The notes under the pieces are model-generated. The model worked only from the letters and a program-made list of their open reading frames with translations, was not told the DNA's origin and did no database searches. This document shows positions 8,242 through 16,674 of a stretch of 64,000 nt of DNA, piece by piece (position 1 is the stretch's first letter; every line of letters starts with the position of its first letter). The DNA is from an uncultured bacterium (GTDB lineage: Bacteria > Cyanobacteriota > Vampirovibrionia > Gastranaerophilales > Gastranaerophilaceae). Location: positions 8,305 through 72,304 of the forward strand of contig CABRZP010000010.1 of assembly GCA_902475545.1 (NCBI GenBank), written 5' to 3'. The position numbers and the translations under genes are program-made.

Positions 8242-9585
8242 ATGAGTGAGTCGAGTCTGGGAATAATTATTTCCAATTGGTTTATAGTTTTTATTTTACT
8301 ATTAGTAAATGGTTTTTTTGTAGCTGCAGAATTTGCGATTGTTAGAGCAAGGAAAACAAGAATTGAACAATTGACAAAAGATGGTAATGTTGATGCTAAA
8401 CTTGCTTTAAAAGCTTTAGAAGATATGAACTTCTTTATTGCTGCGGTTCAAGTTGGTGTAACAATTGCAAGTATTGGTATTGGTTGGTTTGGCTCTCCAA
8501 CTATTGAAAAAATGATGACACCAATCTTAACTCATTTCCCTTCTGCACATTCATATATTGCTCCACTGACAGCAGTGATTGCATTTTTGGTAATCACATT
8601 TTTACATGTTGTTATTGGGGAACAGGTTCCTAAATGTATTGCTCTCCAATATCCAGAAAAGATTTCGCTTTATGTTGCAAAACCGATGGATTTATTTATG
8701 ACTATATCAAAACCGTTTGTATGGTTTTTGAATAAATCTTGTAATGGTATTTTGCATTTATTAAGAGTTCCTATCAGTTCTGCAAGAGTTGTTCATACTA
8801 TTGAAGATTTAGACTTGCTTGTTGATACAAGTTATGATGAAGGCGTTTTGAATGAGACTGAAAAAGATATGCTTCATAATATGTTTAAATTCTCAGATTT
8901 AACTGCTCGTGAAGTTATGATTCCGCGTACAGATATGATTTGTGTTCCAAGCGATATGCCTTTGGATGAACTTAATAAAGTTGCGATGGAAAATCAATAT
9001 ACAAGATATCCTGTTTATGATGGTGATATTGATCATATTACAGGTTTGATTCATGTTAAAGATTTGTATTCTTTATCATTGAAAGATGAAATTTGTCCTA
9101 TTGAAAAAATTCAAAGAAAAATAATGCTTATTCCTGAGACAATTACAATGGATAATCTTGTTATTGAATTTAAAAAGAATAAAAGCCAAATGGCTGTTGT
9201 TGTTGATGAATTTGGTGGAACGTCAGGTATTATTACATTGGAAGATGTTTTGGAAGAAATATTTGGTGATGTTCAGGATGAATTCGATGAAGAAGCTGAA
9301 ATTGATATTAAAGAAATAAAACCAAATCATTATCTTGCAAATGGTATGATGAGACTTGACGAATTGGCAAGCTATTTTGATATTCCGGAAGAAAAATTGG
9401 AAGTTGAAGATGTTGATACAATTGCCGGTCTTGTAGTAAAAGAACTTGGACGTATTGCAAATGTTGACGATTTGGTTCAATATGGTGAATTTACATTTAC
9501 TGTAAAGGAAATTGATGGTGCAAGAATTACAAAACTTCTTGTTGTTCGTGAAATTCCACAGCCTGTAAATACTGAAGAAGCATAG
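8242..9585 (+). CDS. CNNM/HlyC-CorC family membrane protein (possible Mg/Co transporter)
   Basis: 447 residues. Residues 1-200 form the DUF21/CNNM membrane domain with about four helices and the conserved AAEFAIVRARKTRIE and GEQVPKCIAL segments. Two CBS domains follow (MIPRTDMICVPSD..., VDEFGGTSGIITLEDVLEEI), and a C-terminal CorC_HlyC domain starts near residue 355 (LANGMMRLDELASYF...). The family is linked to magnesium or cobalt export and resistance. The old name hemolysin is misleading. It has its own promoter. Confidence 0.92.
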   Translation: MSESSLGIIISNWFIVFILLLVNGFFVAAEFAIVRARKTRIEQLTKDGNVDAKLALKALEDMNFFIAAVQVGVTIASIGIGWFGSPTIEKMMTPILTHFPSAHSYIAPLTAVIAFLVITFLHVVIGEQVPKCIALQYPEKISLYVAKPMDLFMTISKPFVWFLNKSCNGILHLLRVPISSARVVHTIEDLDLLVDTSYDEGVLNETEKDMLHNMFKFSDLTAREVMIPRTDMICVPSDMPLDELNKVAMENQYTRYPVYDGDIDHITGLIHVKDLYSLSLKDEICPIEKIQRKIMLIPETITMDNLVIEFKKNKSQMAVVVDEFGGTSGIITLEDVLEEIFGDVQDEFDEEAEIDIKEIKPNHYLANGMMRLDELASYFDIPEEKLEVEDVDTIAGLVVKELGRIANVDDLVQYGEFTFTVKEIDGARITKLLVVREIPQPVNTEEA

Positions 9586-9677
9586 TTTATATTAAAGTAA
9601 ATGCATGAATTGTATTCATTTATTATTTTACTTGCTTAATCCTATAAATGTTGGGTTTACTTTTAATATAAATTCAT

Positions 9678-9683
9678 TATGAT
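9678..9683 (+). promoter_or_regulatory. -10 box, leaderless start of the gene at 9690
   Basis: TATGAT, then ATAGGT, then ATG. A -35-like TTTAC lies about 17 bases upstream. Confidence 0.5.
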
Positions 9684-9689
9684 ATAGGT

Positions 9690-10280
9690 ATGAAAAAGTT
9701 TTTAACACTGATAATGTTTGGATTTTTTGTTTTAACAGGTTCATCTGTTTATGCTGATGATTTAGATTTGCCTGCAACAGGAGATCTTTGGGATAATTGG
9801 AATACCAGAGAAGAAGGTCGTGAATTGAAACCTGTGACAGATGAGGAATTTGATAAAGCTATTGATCAGGTTGACAAAAAGGTTAATAAAAGAAAATATA
9901 GACAACAAAAACGTAATATCCCGAAAGGTGAAGAGTTTAGTCAGAGTAATGAAACAGAATTGATAAATGTAGAACATGGTGATAAAAACAGTTTACCTGT
10001 TATATCTTTACCGGTTCACATTATTGTTGGTGAAGATTATGTTCCGGTTGGCCACTATCAGGTTAATTGTGAAAAACTTGAAGATGGAAGTGTTGTGTTA
10101 AAACTCTATCAGGCACATGATTTGCTGGCTCAGTTTCCTGCTGTAGAAACTACAGAAGATTTTGATGAAGACACTATTTCTTTTGCAAAATGGTTTTTTG
10201 AGGGAGATGACAAAATAAAGATAATTTTTGGGTCTCTTGACTTTAATGCTTATACTGTTGTAAATGTTACAAATCCTTAA
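9690..10280 (+). CDS. Exported protein of unknown function
   Basis: 196 residues with a clear signal peptide (MKKFLTLIMFGFFVLTGSSVYA, cleavage before DDLD). The mature protein is acidic, with a Lys/Arg/Gln-rich middle and a C-terminal globular part starting at about residue 100 (LPVHIIVGEDYVPVGHYQV). No lipobox, catalytic motif or known family is seen. It stands alone, without a ribosome-binding site, and uses the -10-N6-ATG start seen elsewhere in the window. Probably periplasmic. Confidence 0.7.
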   Translation: MKKFLTLIMFGFFVLTGSSVYADDLDLPATGDLWDNWNTREEGRELKPVTDEEFDKAIDQVDKKVNKRKYRQQKRNIPKGEEFSQSNETELINVEHGDKNSLPVISLPVHIIVGEDYVPVGHYQVNCEKLEDGSVVLKLYQAHDLLAQFPAVETTEDFDEDTISFAKWFFEGDDKIKIIFGSLDFNAYTVVNVTNP

Positions 10281-10368
10281 ACTTCTATTAAAATTTTTAT
10301 ATTTTAAGCAATTATTTAATTAAATTTGACTTTAATATAATATAAGGATATTAATCTGAGGGCTTATT

Positions 10369-10593
10369 ATGTTTGGACCAATTGGTTTTAATACGAATTT
10401 TCAGCAGCAAATGGCATTATTTAATATGCAATATCAACCACAAGCCAGAATGCCGTTGTTGTTCAATTTTAGACCAACGCAGTTTAAGTTGAATTTAAAT
10501 ATGACTTTTATGCCTACAGACCAAACAAGTTTATCAAATCCGGCGAATTCAGATAAAAAAGATAAAGAGAATGGTTTAGATTTAAAAACATAA
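10369..10593 (+). CDS. Small protein of unknown function
   Basis: 74 residues, rich in Phe, Asn, Gln, Met and Pro in the first half (FGPIGFNTNFQQQMALFNMQ), with a charged Lys/Asp tail. It starts after GAGGG with 7-base spacing, the same GAGGGCTT context as the pilin-like gene at 81, and is followed closely by a terminator. Coding is supported by start signal, length and terminator spacing. No family recognised. Confidence 0.6.
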   Translation: MFGPIGFNTNFQQQMALFNMQYQPQARMPLLFNFRPTQFKLNLNMTFMPTDQTSLSNPANSDKKDKENGLDLKT

Positions 10594-10600
10594 ATAAAAA

Positions 10601-10627
10601 GACGGGATAAATACCCCGTCTTTTTTG
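10601..10627 (+). terminator. Terminator
   Basis: GACGGG, an eight-base loop, CCCGTC, then TTTTTT. It ends the small gene upstream. The A-run on its left would also let it serve thrC on the other strand. Confidence 0.85.
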
Positions 10628-10643
10628 TTTGAAATTTTAATAA

Positions 10644-11702
10644 TTAGATATTCATAGCTTTTAAAATATCAGTCATATCGGAAGATGTCTTTTTAACATC
10701 TGCGTTTGAATATTTAATAGCATTATCAGGGTCTTTAAGTCCGTTTCCGGTAAGAATACAAACAATTTTTGAGCCTGATTTTACGAGTCCTTGAGAATGT
10801 GCTTGAATTAAGCCTGCAACAGAAGCTGCAGATGCAGGTTCTGCCAATACTCCTTCGCATGATGCAATGAGCTTGTATGCTTCTACAATTTTTTCATCTG
10901 TTACACAGCCGATTTTACCGTTACTTTCATCACGGGCAGCTTCTGCTTGCTTCCAACTTGCAGGATTACCTATTCTGATTGCGGTTGCAAGTGTTTCAGG
11001 ATTAAGAATCCTTTCTCCTCTTACAATTGCAGCTGAACCTTCTGCTTCAAATCCCATCATTTTTGGTAAGTTTTTAATTTTACCAAGAGTATGCCATTCT
11101 TTGTAGCCTTTCCAGTAAGCTGTGATGTTTCCGGCATTTCCGACAGGAATAAAGTGGTAATCAGGAGCTTGTCCCAAAGCTTCACAAATTTCAAATGCAC
11201 CGGTTTTTTGACCTTCTATTCTAAATGGGTTTACTGAATTTACAAGGGTAATCGGATATTTGTCAGAAACTTCTCGAACAACTTCTAATGCTCTGTCAAA
11301 ATTACCTTGAATTGCGATAATTTCTGCACCATACATCATTGCTTGTGAAAGTTTTCCGAGTGCAATGTATCCATCCGGAATTAAGACATAAGTTTTTAAT
11401 CCTGCTTTTGCACCGTAAGCTGCAGCTGAAGCTGAGGTGTTTCCTGTAGATGCACAAATAATTGCACCGGAACCTGATTCTTTTGCTTTTGTTACAGCCA
11501 TTGTCATTCCGCGGTCTTTAAAACTTCCTGTTGGATTGCAGCCTTCAAATTTCAAATAAATTTCAGCATCCAGCCCGATTTTTTTAGCTAAATTATCAGC
11601 TTTAATAAGCGGAGTATTTCCTTCATTCAAAGTTACAACCGGAGTTGAGTCTGTTACCGGTAAAAATTCTCTGTATTTGTTAATTAATCCTTGATAGTAC
11701 AT
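10644..11702 (-). CDS. thrC: Threonine synthase
   Basis: 352 residues, the short PLP-dependent form of the enzyme that converts O-phosphohomoserine to threonine. The cofactor lysine is in GSFKDRGMT (K62), the phosphate-binding loop is ASTGNTSASAAAY, and the C-terminal part has CILTGNGLKDP. It is the last gene of the operon hom - small membrane protein - thrC and has an AGAGGAAA ribosome-binding site. thrB is not adjacent. Confidence 0.95.
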   Translation of the reverse strand: MYYQGLINKYREFLPVTDSTPVVTLNEGNTPLIKADNLAKKIGLDAEIYLKFEGCNPTGSFKDRGMTMAVTKAKESGSGAIICASTGNTSASAAAYGAKAGLKTYVLIPDGYIALGKLSQAMMYGAEIIAIQGNFDRALEVVREVSDKYPITLVNSVNPFRIEGQKTGAFEICEALGQAPDYHFIPVGNAGNITAYWKGYKEWHTLGKIKNLPKMMGFEAEGSAAIVRGERILNPETLATAIRIGNPASWKQAEAARDESNGKIGCVTDEKIVEAYKLIASCEGVLAEPASAASVAGLIQAHSQGLVKSGSKIVCILTGNGLKDPDNAIKYSNADVKKTSSDMTDILKAMNI

Positions 11703-11723
11703 AATTTTTCCTCTTTATATAAT

Positions 11724-12164
11724 TTATGGTTTTAATTCAGTTTCAATATCTTTATGTTCCCAATATGCATTATTTAAGTTTTGTATAGTTTCTTCCACTT
11801 TCCTTTTGCTTGGAGTGTATGTTTTAAAAGTATAATGAACATTTTCTTCAGACGTACATTCAACTGTGTATAGATACTCATCATCATAGTATCTGGTATA
11901 AAAAATAAAGCTTAATAATGTTCTCAACGGGCTCAATTTTTTTTCAATATTGAATGGCGGATAAATCTGCTTTCCTAAGTTGAGCTCTATTTTCATAGGG
12001 TCAACCATACCATTTGCTCGAATTTCTTTGATTGTACAAATATTATTTTTACATTGTATATGTGTCATCTGCTTGGTTTGTGCTGTGCCTAAAAAGAAAA
12101 AGCAAGCCAGTAAGATTATTACAAGTAATATATATTCTCTTATTGTTAATTTACTAAAATCCAA
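11724..12164 (-). CDS. Small membrane-anchored protein in the threonine operon
   Basis: 146 residues from a TTG start preceded by GAGGAA. A single N-terminal membrane helix (YILLVIILLACFFFLG) is followed by a soluble domain with paired cysteines (CKNNIC). It lies 15 bases after hom and 21 before thrC, so it is co-transcribed with them, yet it matches no threonine enzyme I know. The position may reflect convenience rather than function. Unrecognised. Confidence 0.7.
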   Translation of the reverse strand: MDFSKLTIREYILLVIILLACFFFLGTAQTKQMTHIQCKNNICTIKEIRANGMVDPMKIELNLGKQIYPPFNIEKKLSPLRTLLSFIFYTRYYDDEYLYTVECTSEENVHYTFKTYTPSKRKVEETIQNLNNAYWEHKDIETELKP

Positions 12165-12179
12165 TTAAAATTCCTCAAA

Positions 12180-13454
12180 TTATATTTGTACCCTTATCAA
12201 ACTGTTAACACTGGTAATTGCAGAGTCATTATTAAAGATTTCTATAACTTTTTGCATATCTTTTTCTTTGCAAAGTTCAGTAATAACAGTAATTCGTGCA
12301 GCACGGTCTCCTGCAACTTCTTTTTGTACAATACTTGCTAAACTTATATTATTGTCTTCGCAGGCTTTTCCGATGCGACCGATTACTCCTTTGCTGTTTT
12401 GGGCAGTAATTGACAAGTAATATTTATTTTCGGTTTCGGAAATGCTCATAGGGATAGCATTTTCGTGATGGTTGCATCTCATCATCGGTAATAAATAATC
12501 AGTCTTACCAATTTCTGAAACTATTGCTAAGATATCGCCAACAACAGAACTTGCGGTCGGAAATTCTCCGGCTCCAGGACCTGATAATGTTACGTCCCCA
12601 ACAGGATGTCCTGTTAAGCTTACGGCATTTGTAACATAATCAATATGTGCAAGAGTTTTTGATTTTGGTACAAGCATTGGGTGTACTCTTACGTCGGCTC
12701 TTCCATCTTCATTAAGTTCTGCTGATGCAATAAGTTTAATTTTATAACCCATTTCATTTGCAGCTTTCATATCGTCAGGGCTGATTTTTGTAATCCCTTC
12801 ACGATAAACATTTTCAAACTTAATTCTTTTACCAAATGCAATTGTTGCAAGTGTTGTAATTTTATAGGCTGCATCAAATCCTTCAACATCACCTGTTGGA
12901 TCAGCTTCAGCATAACCAAGTTCTTGAGATTCTTTTAATACATCCTCGTAAGATGCACCTTGAACATCCATTTTAGTTAAAATATAATTTGTTGTTCCGT
13001 TTAAAATTGCTTTAATTTTGTTGATTTTATTTCCTGCAAGAATTGTTTTGATAGGCATAATCAAAGGAATTCCGCCGGCAATTGCTGCTTCATATAAAAC
13101 AACTTTGTTATTTTCTTCTGCAAATTTAAATAACTCTTCACCATGTTTGGCTAAAAGTTCTTTGTTTGCGGTTACGATATGTTTTCCATTTTTAATTGCC
13201 GTTTTAATAAGATCAAATGCGGGATTTGTACCGCCTACTAATTCTGCAACAATTTGAATTTCAGGATCATTAACAACTTCATAAGGATTATCTGTTATAA
13301 TACTTTCATCTAACCCTTCGATATTTCTTTTTTTGTTTTTGTTGCGAACAGCAATTTTAACTACTTCAACATTACCAAAATTTTTAAGAGTTTTGAATAC
13401 TCCGCTTCCGACTGTACCCAGTCCGATTAGTCCGATTTTAATTTTATTTTCCAT
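12180..13454 (-). CDS. hom: Homoserine dehydrogenase
   Basis: 424 residues. An N-terminal NAD(P)-binding fold (IGLIGLGTVGSGVF), the signature GxxxNAD-catalytic region (LNGTTNYILTKM and YAEADPTGDVEGFDAAYK) and a C-terminal ACT domain from about residue 345 (YYLSITAQNSKGVIGRIG), which usually gives threonine feedback inhibition. It catalyses reduction of aspartate semialdehyde to homoserine. First gene of the threonine operon. It has no ribosome-binding site but a TATAAT box six bases before its ATG. Confidence 0.96.
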   Translation of the reverse strand: MENKIKIGLIGLGTVGSGVFKTLKNFGNVEVVKIAVRNKNKKRNIEGLDESIITDNPYEVVNDPEIQIVAELVGGTNPAFDLIKTAIKNGKHIVTANKELLAKHGEELFKFAEENNKVVLYEAAIAGGIPLIMPIKTILAGNKINKIKAILNGTTNYILTKMDVQGASYEDVLKESQELGYAEADPTGDVEGFDAAYKITTLATIAFGKRIKFENVYREGITKISPDDMKAANEMGYKIKLIASAELNEDGRADVRVHPMLVPKSKTLAHIDYVTNAVSLTGHPVGDVTLSGPGAGEFPTASSVVGDILAIVSEIGKTDYLLPMMRCNHHENAIPMSISETENKYYLSITAQNSKGVIGRIGKACEDNNISLASIVQKEVAGDRAARITVITELCKEKDMQKVIEIFNNDSAITSVNSLIRVQI

Positions 13455-13460
13455 GGAATA

Positions 13461-13466
13461 ATTATA
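13461..13466 (-). promoter_or_regulatory. -10 box, leaderless start of hom
   Basis: On the minus strand TATAAT, then TATTCC, then ATG. A GACA-containing -35-like box (AAGACA) lies 18 bases further upstream. If transcription starts at the ATG there is no room for a leader attenuator. Confidence 0.65.
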
Positions 13467-13509
13467 ACATAAACTTAAATATTATGTCTTTAATTTAACA
13501 ATGAGAGTA

Positions 13510-13764
13510 TTATTCTAAAAAAGAAAAATCTTTACCAAGTATGTTTTCGATTTCTTTTATCAAAATATGCGGGCGGATATCCAGAGCTTCTGCTATTCTC
13601 CAGAATGTAGAAAGTTGTATATCTTTGTTGCCTTTTTCTAATTCAGACCAAATAGATTTACTCAAATCAATTTCATTAGATAGTAATGATATTGATTTAT
13701 TTCTTCTGTGTTTTTTTATAACGGCAGCCAGAGTGTTTTGTAATTCTTGTTTACGGTCTTGCAT
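13510..13764 (-). CDS. XRE-family helix-turn-helix regulator
   Basis: 84 residues, essentially only a DNA-binding domain of the Cro/C1 type. The HTH segment is SLLSNEIDLSKSIWSELEKG followed by the third-helix region DIQLSTFWRIAEALDI. No effector or dimerisation domain. Two palindromes (13776-13795 and 13797-13816) sit just before its start, in the gap to the divergent acetyltransferase gene. It therefore probably represses itself and that gene. Confidence 0.85.
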   Translation of the reverse strand: MQDRKQELQNTLAAVIKKHRRNKSISLLSNEIDLSKSIWSELEKGNKDIQLSTFWRIAEALDIRPHILIKEIENILGKDFSFLE

Positions 13765-13775
13765 AATTTTTATTA

Positions 13776-13816
13776 TTGTTCTAATATAAGAACAAATTGT
13801 TCTAGTACGAGAACAG
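13776..13816. promoter_or_regulatory. Twin palindromic operator between XRE regulator and acetyltransferase
   Basis: Two copies of TTGTTCT-N6-AGAACA/A(G): 13776-13795 has perfect 7-base arms and 13797-13816 has 6 of 7. Their centres are 21 bases apart, two helical turns, so dimers would bind the same face. A further AGAAC half-site follows at 13815-13819. Confidence 0.8.
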
Positions 13817-13847
13817 AACTTGTATGATTATCAAAGGTAAATGATAA

Positions 13848-14486
13848 ATGATATTTTGGAATAAGAATAATAATAAAATATTACTTCATAAGAAAAATGG
13901 CGACGTCTGCCAGGTTAACTATATTAATGGTTTAAGTATTAGGTTTAAAGGTAAAAATTCTGTGGTTGAAGTCTATGAGCCATTTTATTTTGTTAAATGG
14001 TTTGGTGAAAAAAGGTGTAAAATTCGAATAATCGGAGATAATAACCACATTATAATAAAGCCTACTATTTATCGAATATCTTCTATTCAGCTTTTGGGGC
14101 TTAAAGATAATAACAAGGTTATCATTGGTGAAAATTTATATTCAACAGGTGTAACAAAATTTGAGTTTACCGGTTTATCTAATTTAGAATTAAATATTGG
14201 CGATAATTGTATGTTTGGACAAAATGTAAAATTTATGCTTGGGGATTTTCATAAGGTTTATGATATAAACTCAAATATGCAAACTAATATTCCTAAAAAA
14301 GGAATTACTATAGGTAATCATGTTTGGCTGGCTCGGGATGTAAAAATATTTAAGGATGTTTCTATTGCAGATAATTCAATTGTTGCAAATAGTAGTATTG
14401 TAACTAAAAGCTTCAAAAAAGAAAATGTTTTGATAGGCGGTTGCCCTGCTAAGATATTGAAGGAAAATATAAATTGGGACAGATAG
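13848..14486 (+). CDS. Hexapeptide-repeat acetyltransferase
   Basis: 212 residues with a left-handed beta-helix built from hexapeptide repeats in the second half (IGDNCMFGQNVKFML, IGNHVWLARDVKIF, IADNSIVANSSIVTKSF) and the usual end GGCPAKILKENI. This is the architecture of sugar O-acetyltransferases of the WcaF/galactoside-acetyltransferase type, which act on surface polysaccharides. The N-terminal third is unusual and beta-rich. AAAGG lies 9 bases upstream. Likely controlled by the divergent XRE protein. Confidence 0.85.
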   Translation: MIFWNKNNNKILLHKKNGDVCQVNYINGLSIRFKGKNSVVEVYEPFYFVKWFGEKRCKIRIIGDNNHIIIKPTIYRISSIQLLGLKDNNKVIIGENLYSTGVTKFEFTGLSNLELNIGDNCMFGQNVKFMLGDFHKVYDINSNMQTNIPKKGITIGNHVWLARDVKIFKDVSIADNSIVANSSIVTKSFKKENVLIGGCPAKILKENINWDR

Positions 14487-14600
14487 AGAAATAAATTCTT
14501 TATTTGTAATCATTTTTAACATGCTGCTTGCAAAAAAGTATTTTTGGGTTAGAATTTAGGTATATAGAGTGATAAACTAGCTAGAAAAGGAAAATAAATT

Positions 14601-14792
14601 ATGGCAAAACATTGTGAAATATGCGGAAAAGCTCCAATTAAAGCAGCTAAATTGACTTTCTCTCATAAACAAATTGTTCATACTCAAGAACCAAACTTAC
14701 AAACAGTTAAAGCTGTTGTAAACGGTACAACAAAAAGAATCAGAGTATGTACTTCTTGTATTAAAGCAGGAAAAGTTCAAAAAGCTATATAA
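14601..14792 (+). CDS. rpmB: 50S ribosomal protein L28
   Basis: 63 residues. The zinc-binding form of L28 is seen: CEIC near the N-terminus and CTSC near the C-terminus, with the conserved middle HTQEPNLQTVKAVVNGTTKR. AAAAGG ribosome-binding site upstream and a terminator 30 bases downstream. Single-gene unit. Confidence 0.95.
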   Translation: MAKHCEICGKAPIKAAKLTFSHKQIVHTQEPNLQTVKAVVNGTTKRIRVCTSCIKAGKVQKAI

Positions 14793-14818
14793 TTTAAGCT
14801 TTTGCAATTAAAAATTAT

Positions 14819-14847
14819 AAAAAAGAACTCGAAAGAGTTCTTTTTTT
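14819..14847 (+). terminator. rpmB terminator
   Basis: AAGAACTC-GAAA-GAGTTCTT, a stable GNRA-type tetraloop hairpin, followed by a run of T. Confidence 0.9.
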
Positions 14848-14951
14848 ATTGTTAGAGTTTACATTTCTTCATGTTTCATGAAAATCGTTTGCCTGTTTTT
14901 TATGAATGTAATAAAATGATATTGGGAATGTTTTTTAAGGGATAGATTAGA

Positions 14952-15491
14952 ATGATAAAAGAAAATTTGAAAGAGAGAACATTGACACCTCAAGAGGTGC
15001 GAACTATTTTAAAAACTGATAATAAAGAGATAGTTGAGTTGTGTAAAAAAGCATCTATTAGACCTAGAAAAAATGCTAAAGGTCACACTTATTTCTCTTA
15101 TGATGAAGTGAAAAATTTAAGAAAAATTCAGGCTCAAGCAGGCAGCAGAATGGTTTCAAATCCTATTTCTGCAAAAGTTCCTGTTTATGCAGGTGCTTCA
15201 TCTTCTACTTCTTTAGCGGCATCAAATGCATCAGTTAGAAGTATTCTTACTTCTCTACAAGAATTAGAAACAAAATTAAGTGACAAAATTGCTAAAGTAA
15301 TTGATGAAAAACTTGAAGGCATGGATGATGTTGTCGTTGAATTAATTCGCTGCAAAACAGATAACGAAACATTAAAACAAAAAATTGTTGACCTTAACAA
15401 AGAAGTTTATCAGTTGAAAAATGAATTAAACAGCTATAAATCTGTAGGTTTTGGTCTTTATAAGAAAAAAGAAGTATACGTTTGGGAATAA
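14952..15491 (+). CDS. MerR-like DNA-binding protein with coiled coil, upstream of recA
   Basis: 179 residues. Residues 10-60 (LTPQEVRTILKTDNKEIVEL, RKNAKGHTYFSYDEVKNLRK) look like the winged-helix domain of MerR/excisionase proteins. A Ser/Ala-rich linker follows, then two helical stretches (about 98-125 and 140-165) with heptad character. The stop lies 12 bases before recA, so both are in one operon. No cysteine or metal site is visible. A structural or chromosome-associated role is as likely as transcription control. Confidence 0.75.
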   Translation: MIKENLKERTLTPQEVRTILKTDNKEIVELCKKASIRPRKNAKGHTYFSYDEVKNLRKIQAQAGSRMVSNPISAKVPVYAGASSSTSLAASNASVRSILTSLQELETKLSDKIAKVIDEKLEGMDDVVVELIRCKTDNETLKQKIVDLNKEVYQLKNELNSYKSVGFGLYKKKEVYVWE

Positions 15492-15503
15492 GAGGAAGTT
15501 ATA

Positions 15504-16523
15504 ATGGCAGTTAAAGAAGCACCGGTTGCAAATATTAGTGAAGAAAGAAGTAAAGCTTTAAAATTGGCTATTGAAAAAATCGAAAAAGATTTTGGTAAAG
15601 GTTCAATTATGAAACTCGGTGATAAGACAACTGTCAATGTTGATGCTATCCCTACAGGAGCTTTATCATTAGATGTAGCTCTTGGTATTGGAGGAATTCC
15701 TCGTGGTCGTATTATTGAAATTTACGGTCCGGAATCTTCAGGTAAAACAACCCTTGCTCAACATATAGTTGCAGAATGTCAGAAAAAGGGCGGTATTGCA
15801 GCGTTTGTTGATGCTGAACACGCTCTTGATCCTGAGTATGCAAGAAATCTTGGTGTCCAAGTTGATGACTTATTAATTTCTCAACCGGATACAGGTGAAC
15901 AAGCTCTTGATATTACCGAAGAACTTGTACGTTCCGGTGCAGTTGATATTGTTGTAGTCGACTCTGTTGCTGCTCTTGTTCCGAAAGCTGAAATTGAAGG
16001 TTCTATGGAAGATCAGCAAATGGGGCTTCAAGCTCGTTTGATGTCAAAGGCTTTAAGAAAATTAACCGGTATTATTGGCAAAACTAATACTACAGTTATT
16101 TTTATTAACCAGCTGAGAATGAAGATTGGTGTTATGTACGGAAATCCTGAAACCACAACCGGTGGTAATGCACTTAAGTATTATGCATCAGTTCGTATGG
16201 AAATTAAACGTACAGAAACTCTTAAAGGTGATGAAGGCGAAATTGGTAACCATGTTAGAGTAAGAGTATTGAAAAACAAGGTTGCACCTCCATTTAGAAC
16301 TGCTGAATTTGATATTATATTTGGTAAAGGTATTTCTAAAATCGGAAACATTTTAGATGTAGCTGTAAATCTTGATATAGTTAAAAAGGCAGGAGCATGG
16401 TTTAGTTACAATGAAGAAAAATTAGGTCAAGGCAGGGAAAAAGCTAAAGAATTTTTAGAACAAAATCCTGAAGTTCTTGCTGAAGTTGAATCTTTGGTTC
16501 GTGCTAAATTAGCAGAAGGTTAA
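15504..16523 (+). CDS. recA: Recombinase RecA
   Basis: 339 residues. Walker A GPESSGKTT, Walker B region DIVVVDSVAALVPKAEI, the L1/L2 DNA-binding loops (MEDQQMGLQARLMSKALRK; INQLRMKIGVMYGNPETTTG). The C-terminus lacks the long acidic tail of E. coli RecA. GAGGAAG ribosome-binding site. Second gene after a MerR-like protein. A terminator lies about 120 bases after the stop. No LexA-type box is obvious upstream. Confidence 0.98.
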   Translation: MAVKEAPVANISEERSKALKLAIEKIEKDFGKGSIMKLGDKTTVNVDAIPTGALSLDVALGIGGIPRGRIIEIYGPESSGKTTLAQHIVAECQKKGGIAAFVDAEHALDPEYARNLGVQVDDLLISQPDTGEQALDITEELVRSGAVDIVVVDSVAALVPKAEIEGSMEDQQMGLQARLMSKALRKLTGIIGKTNTTVIFINQLRMKIGVMYGNPETTTGGNALKYYASVRMEIKRTETLKGDEGEIGNHVRVRVLKNKVAPPFRTAEFDIIFGKGISKIGNILDVAVNLDIVKKAGAWFSYNEEKLGQGREKAKEFLEQNPEVLAEVESLVRAKLAEG

Positions 16524-16645
16524 TAATTTAGTAAATTGTTACGAATTATAAATAAAGTAGCAAATTAATTTATTTACGTTATTTTAAACAACATCAATTT
16601 GTTATATATAACAAGGTTGGCAACGTAATATAAACCGAGTATATG

Positions 16646-16673
16646 AAAGACCTCTAACCAAGAGGTCTTTTTC
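16646..16673 (+). terminator. recA terminator
   Basis: AAAGACCTCT-AACCA-AGAGGTCTTT followed by TTC. It comes about 120 bases after the recA stop, leaving a fairly long 3' untranslated region. Confidence 0.85.
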
Positions 16674-16674
16674 A

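Noticed and set aside
13455..13509. Threonine or T-box leader before hom
   Set aside because: The TATAAT lies six bases before the ATG and the gap is only 55 bases, too short for a T-box or attenuator.
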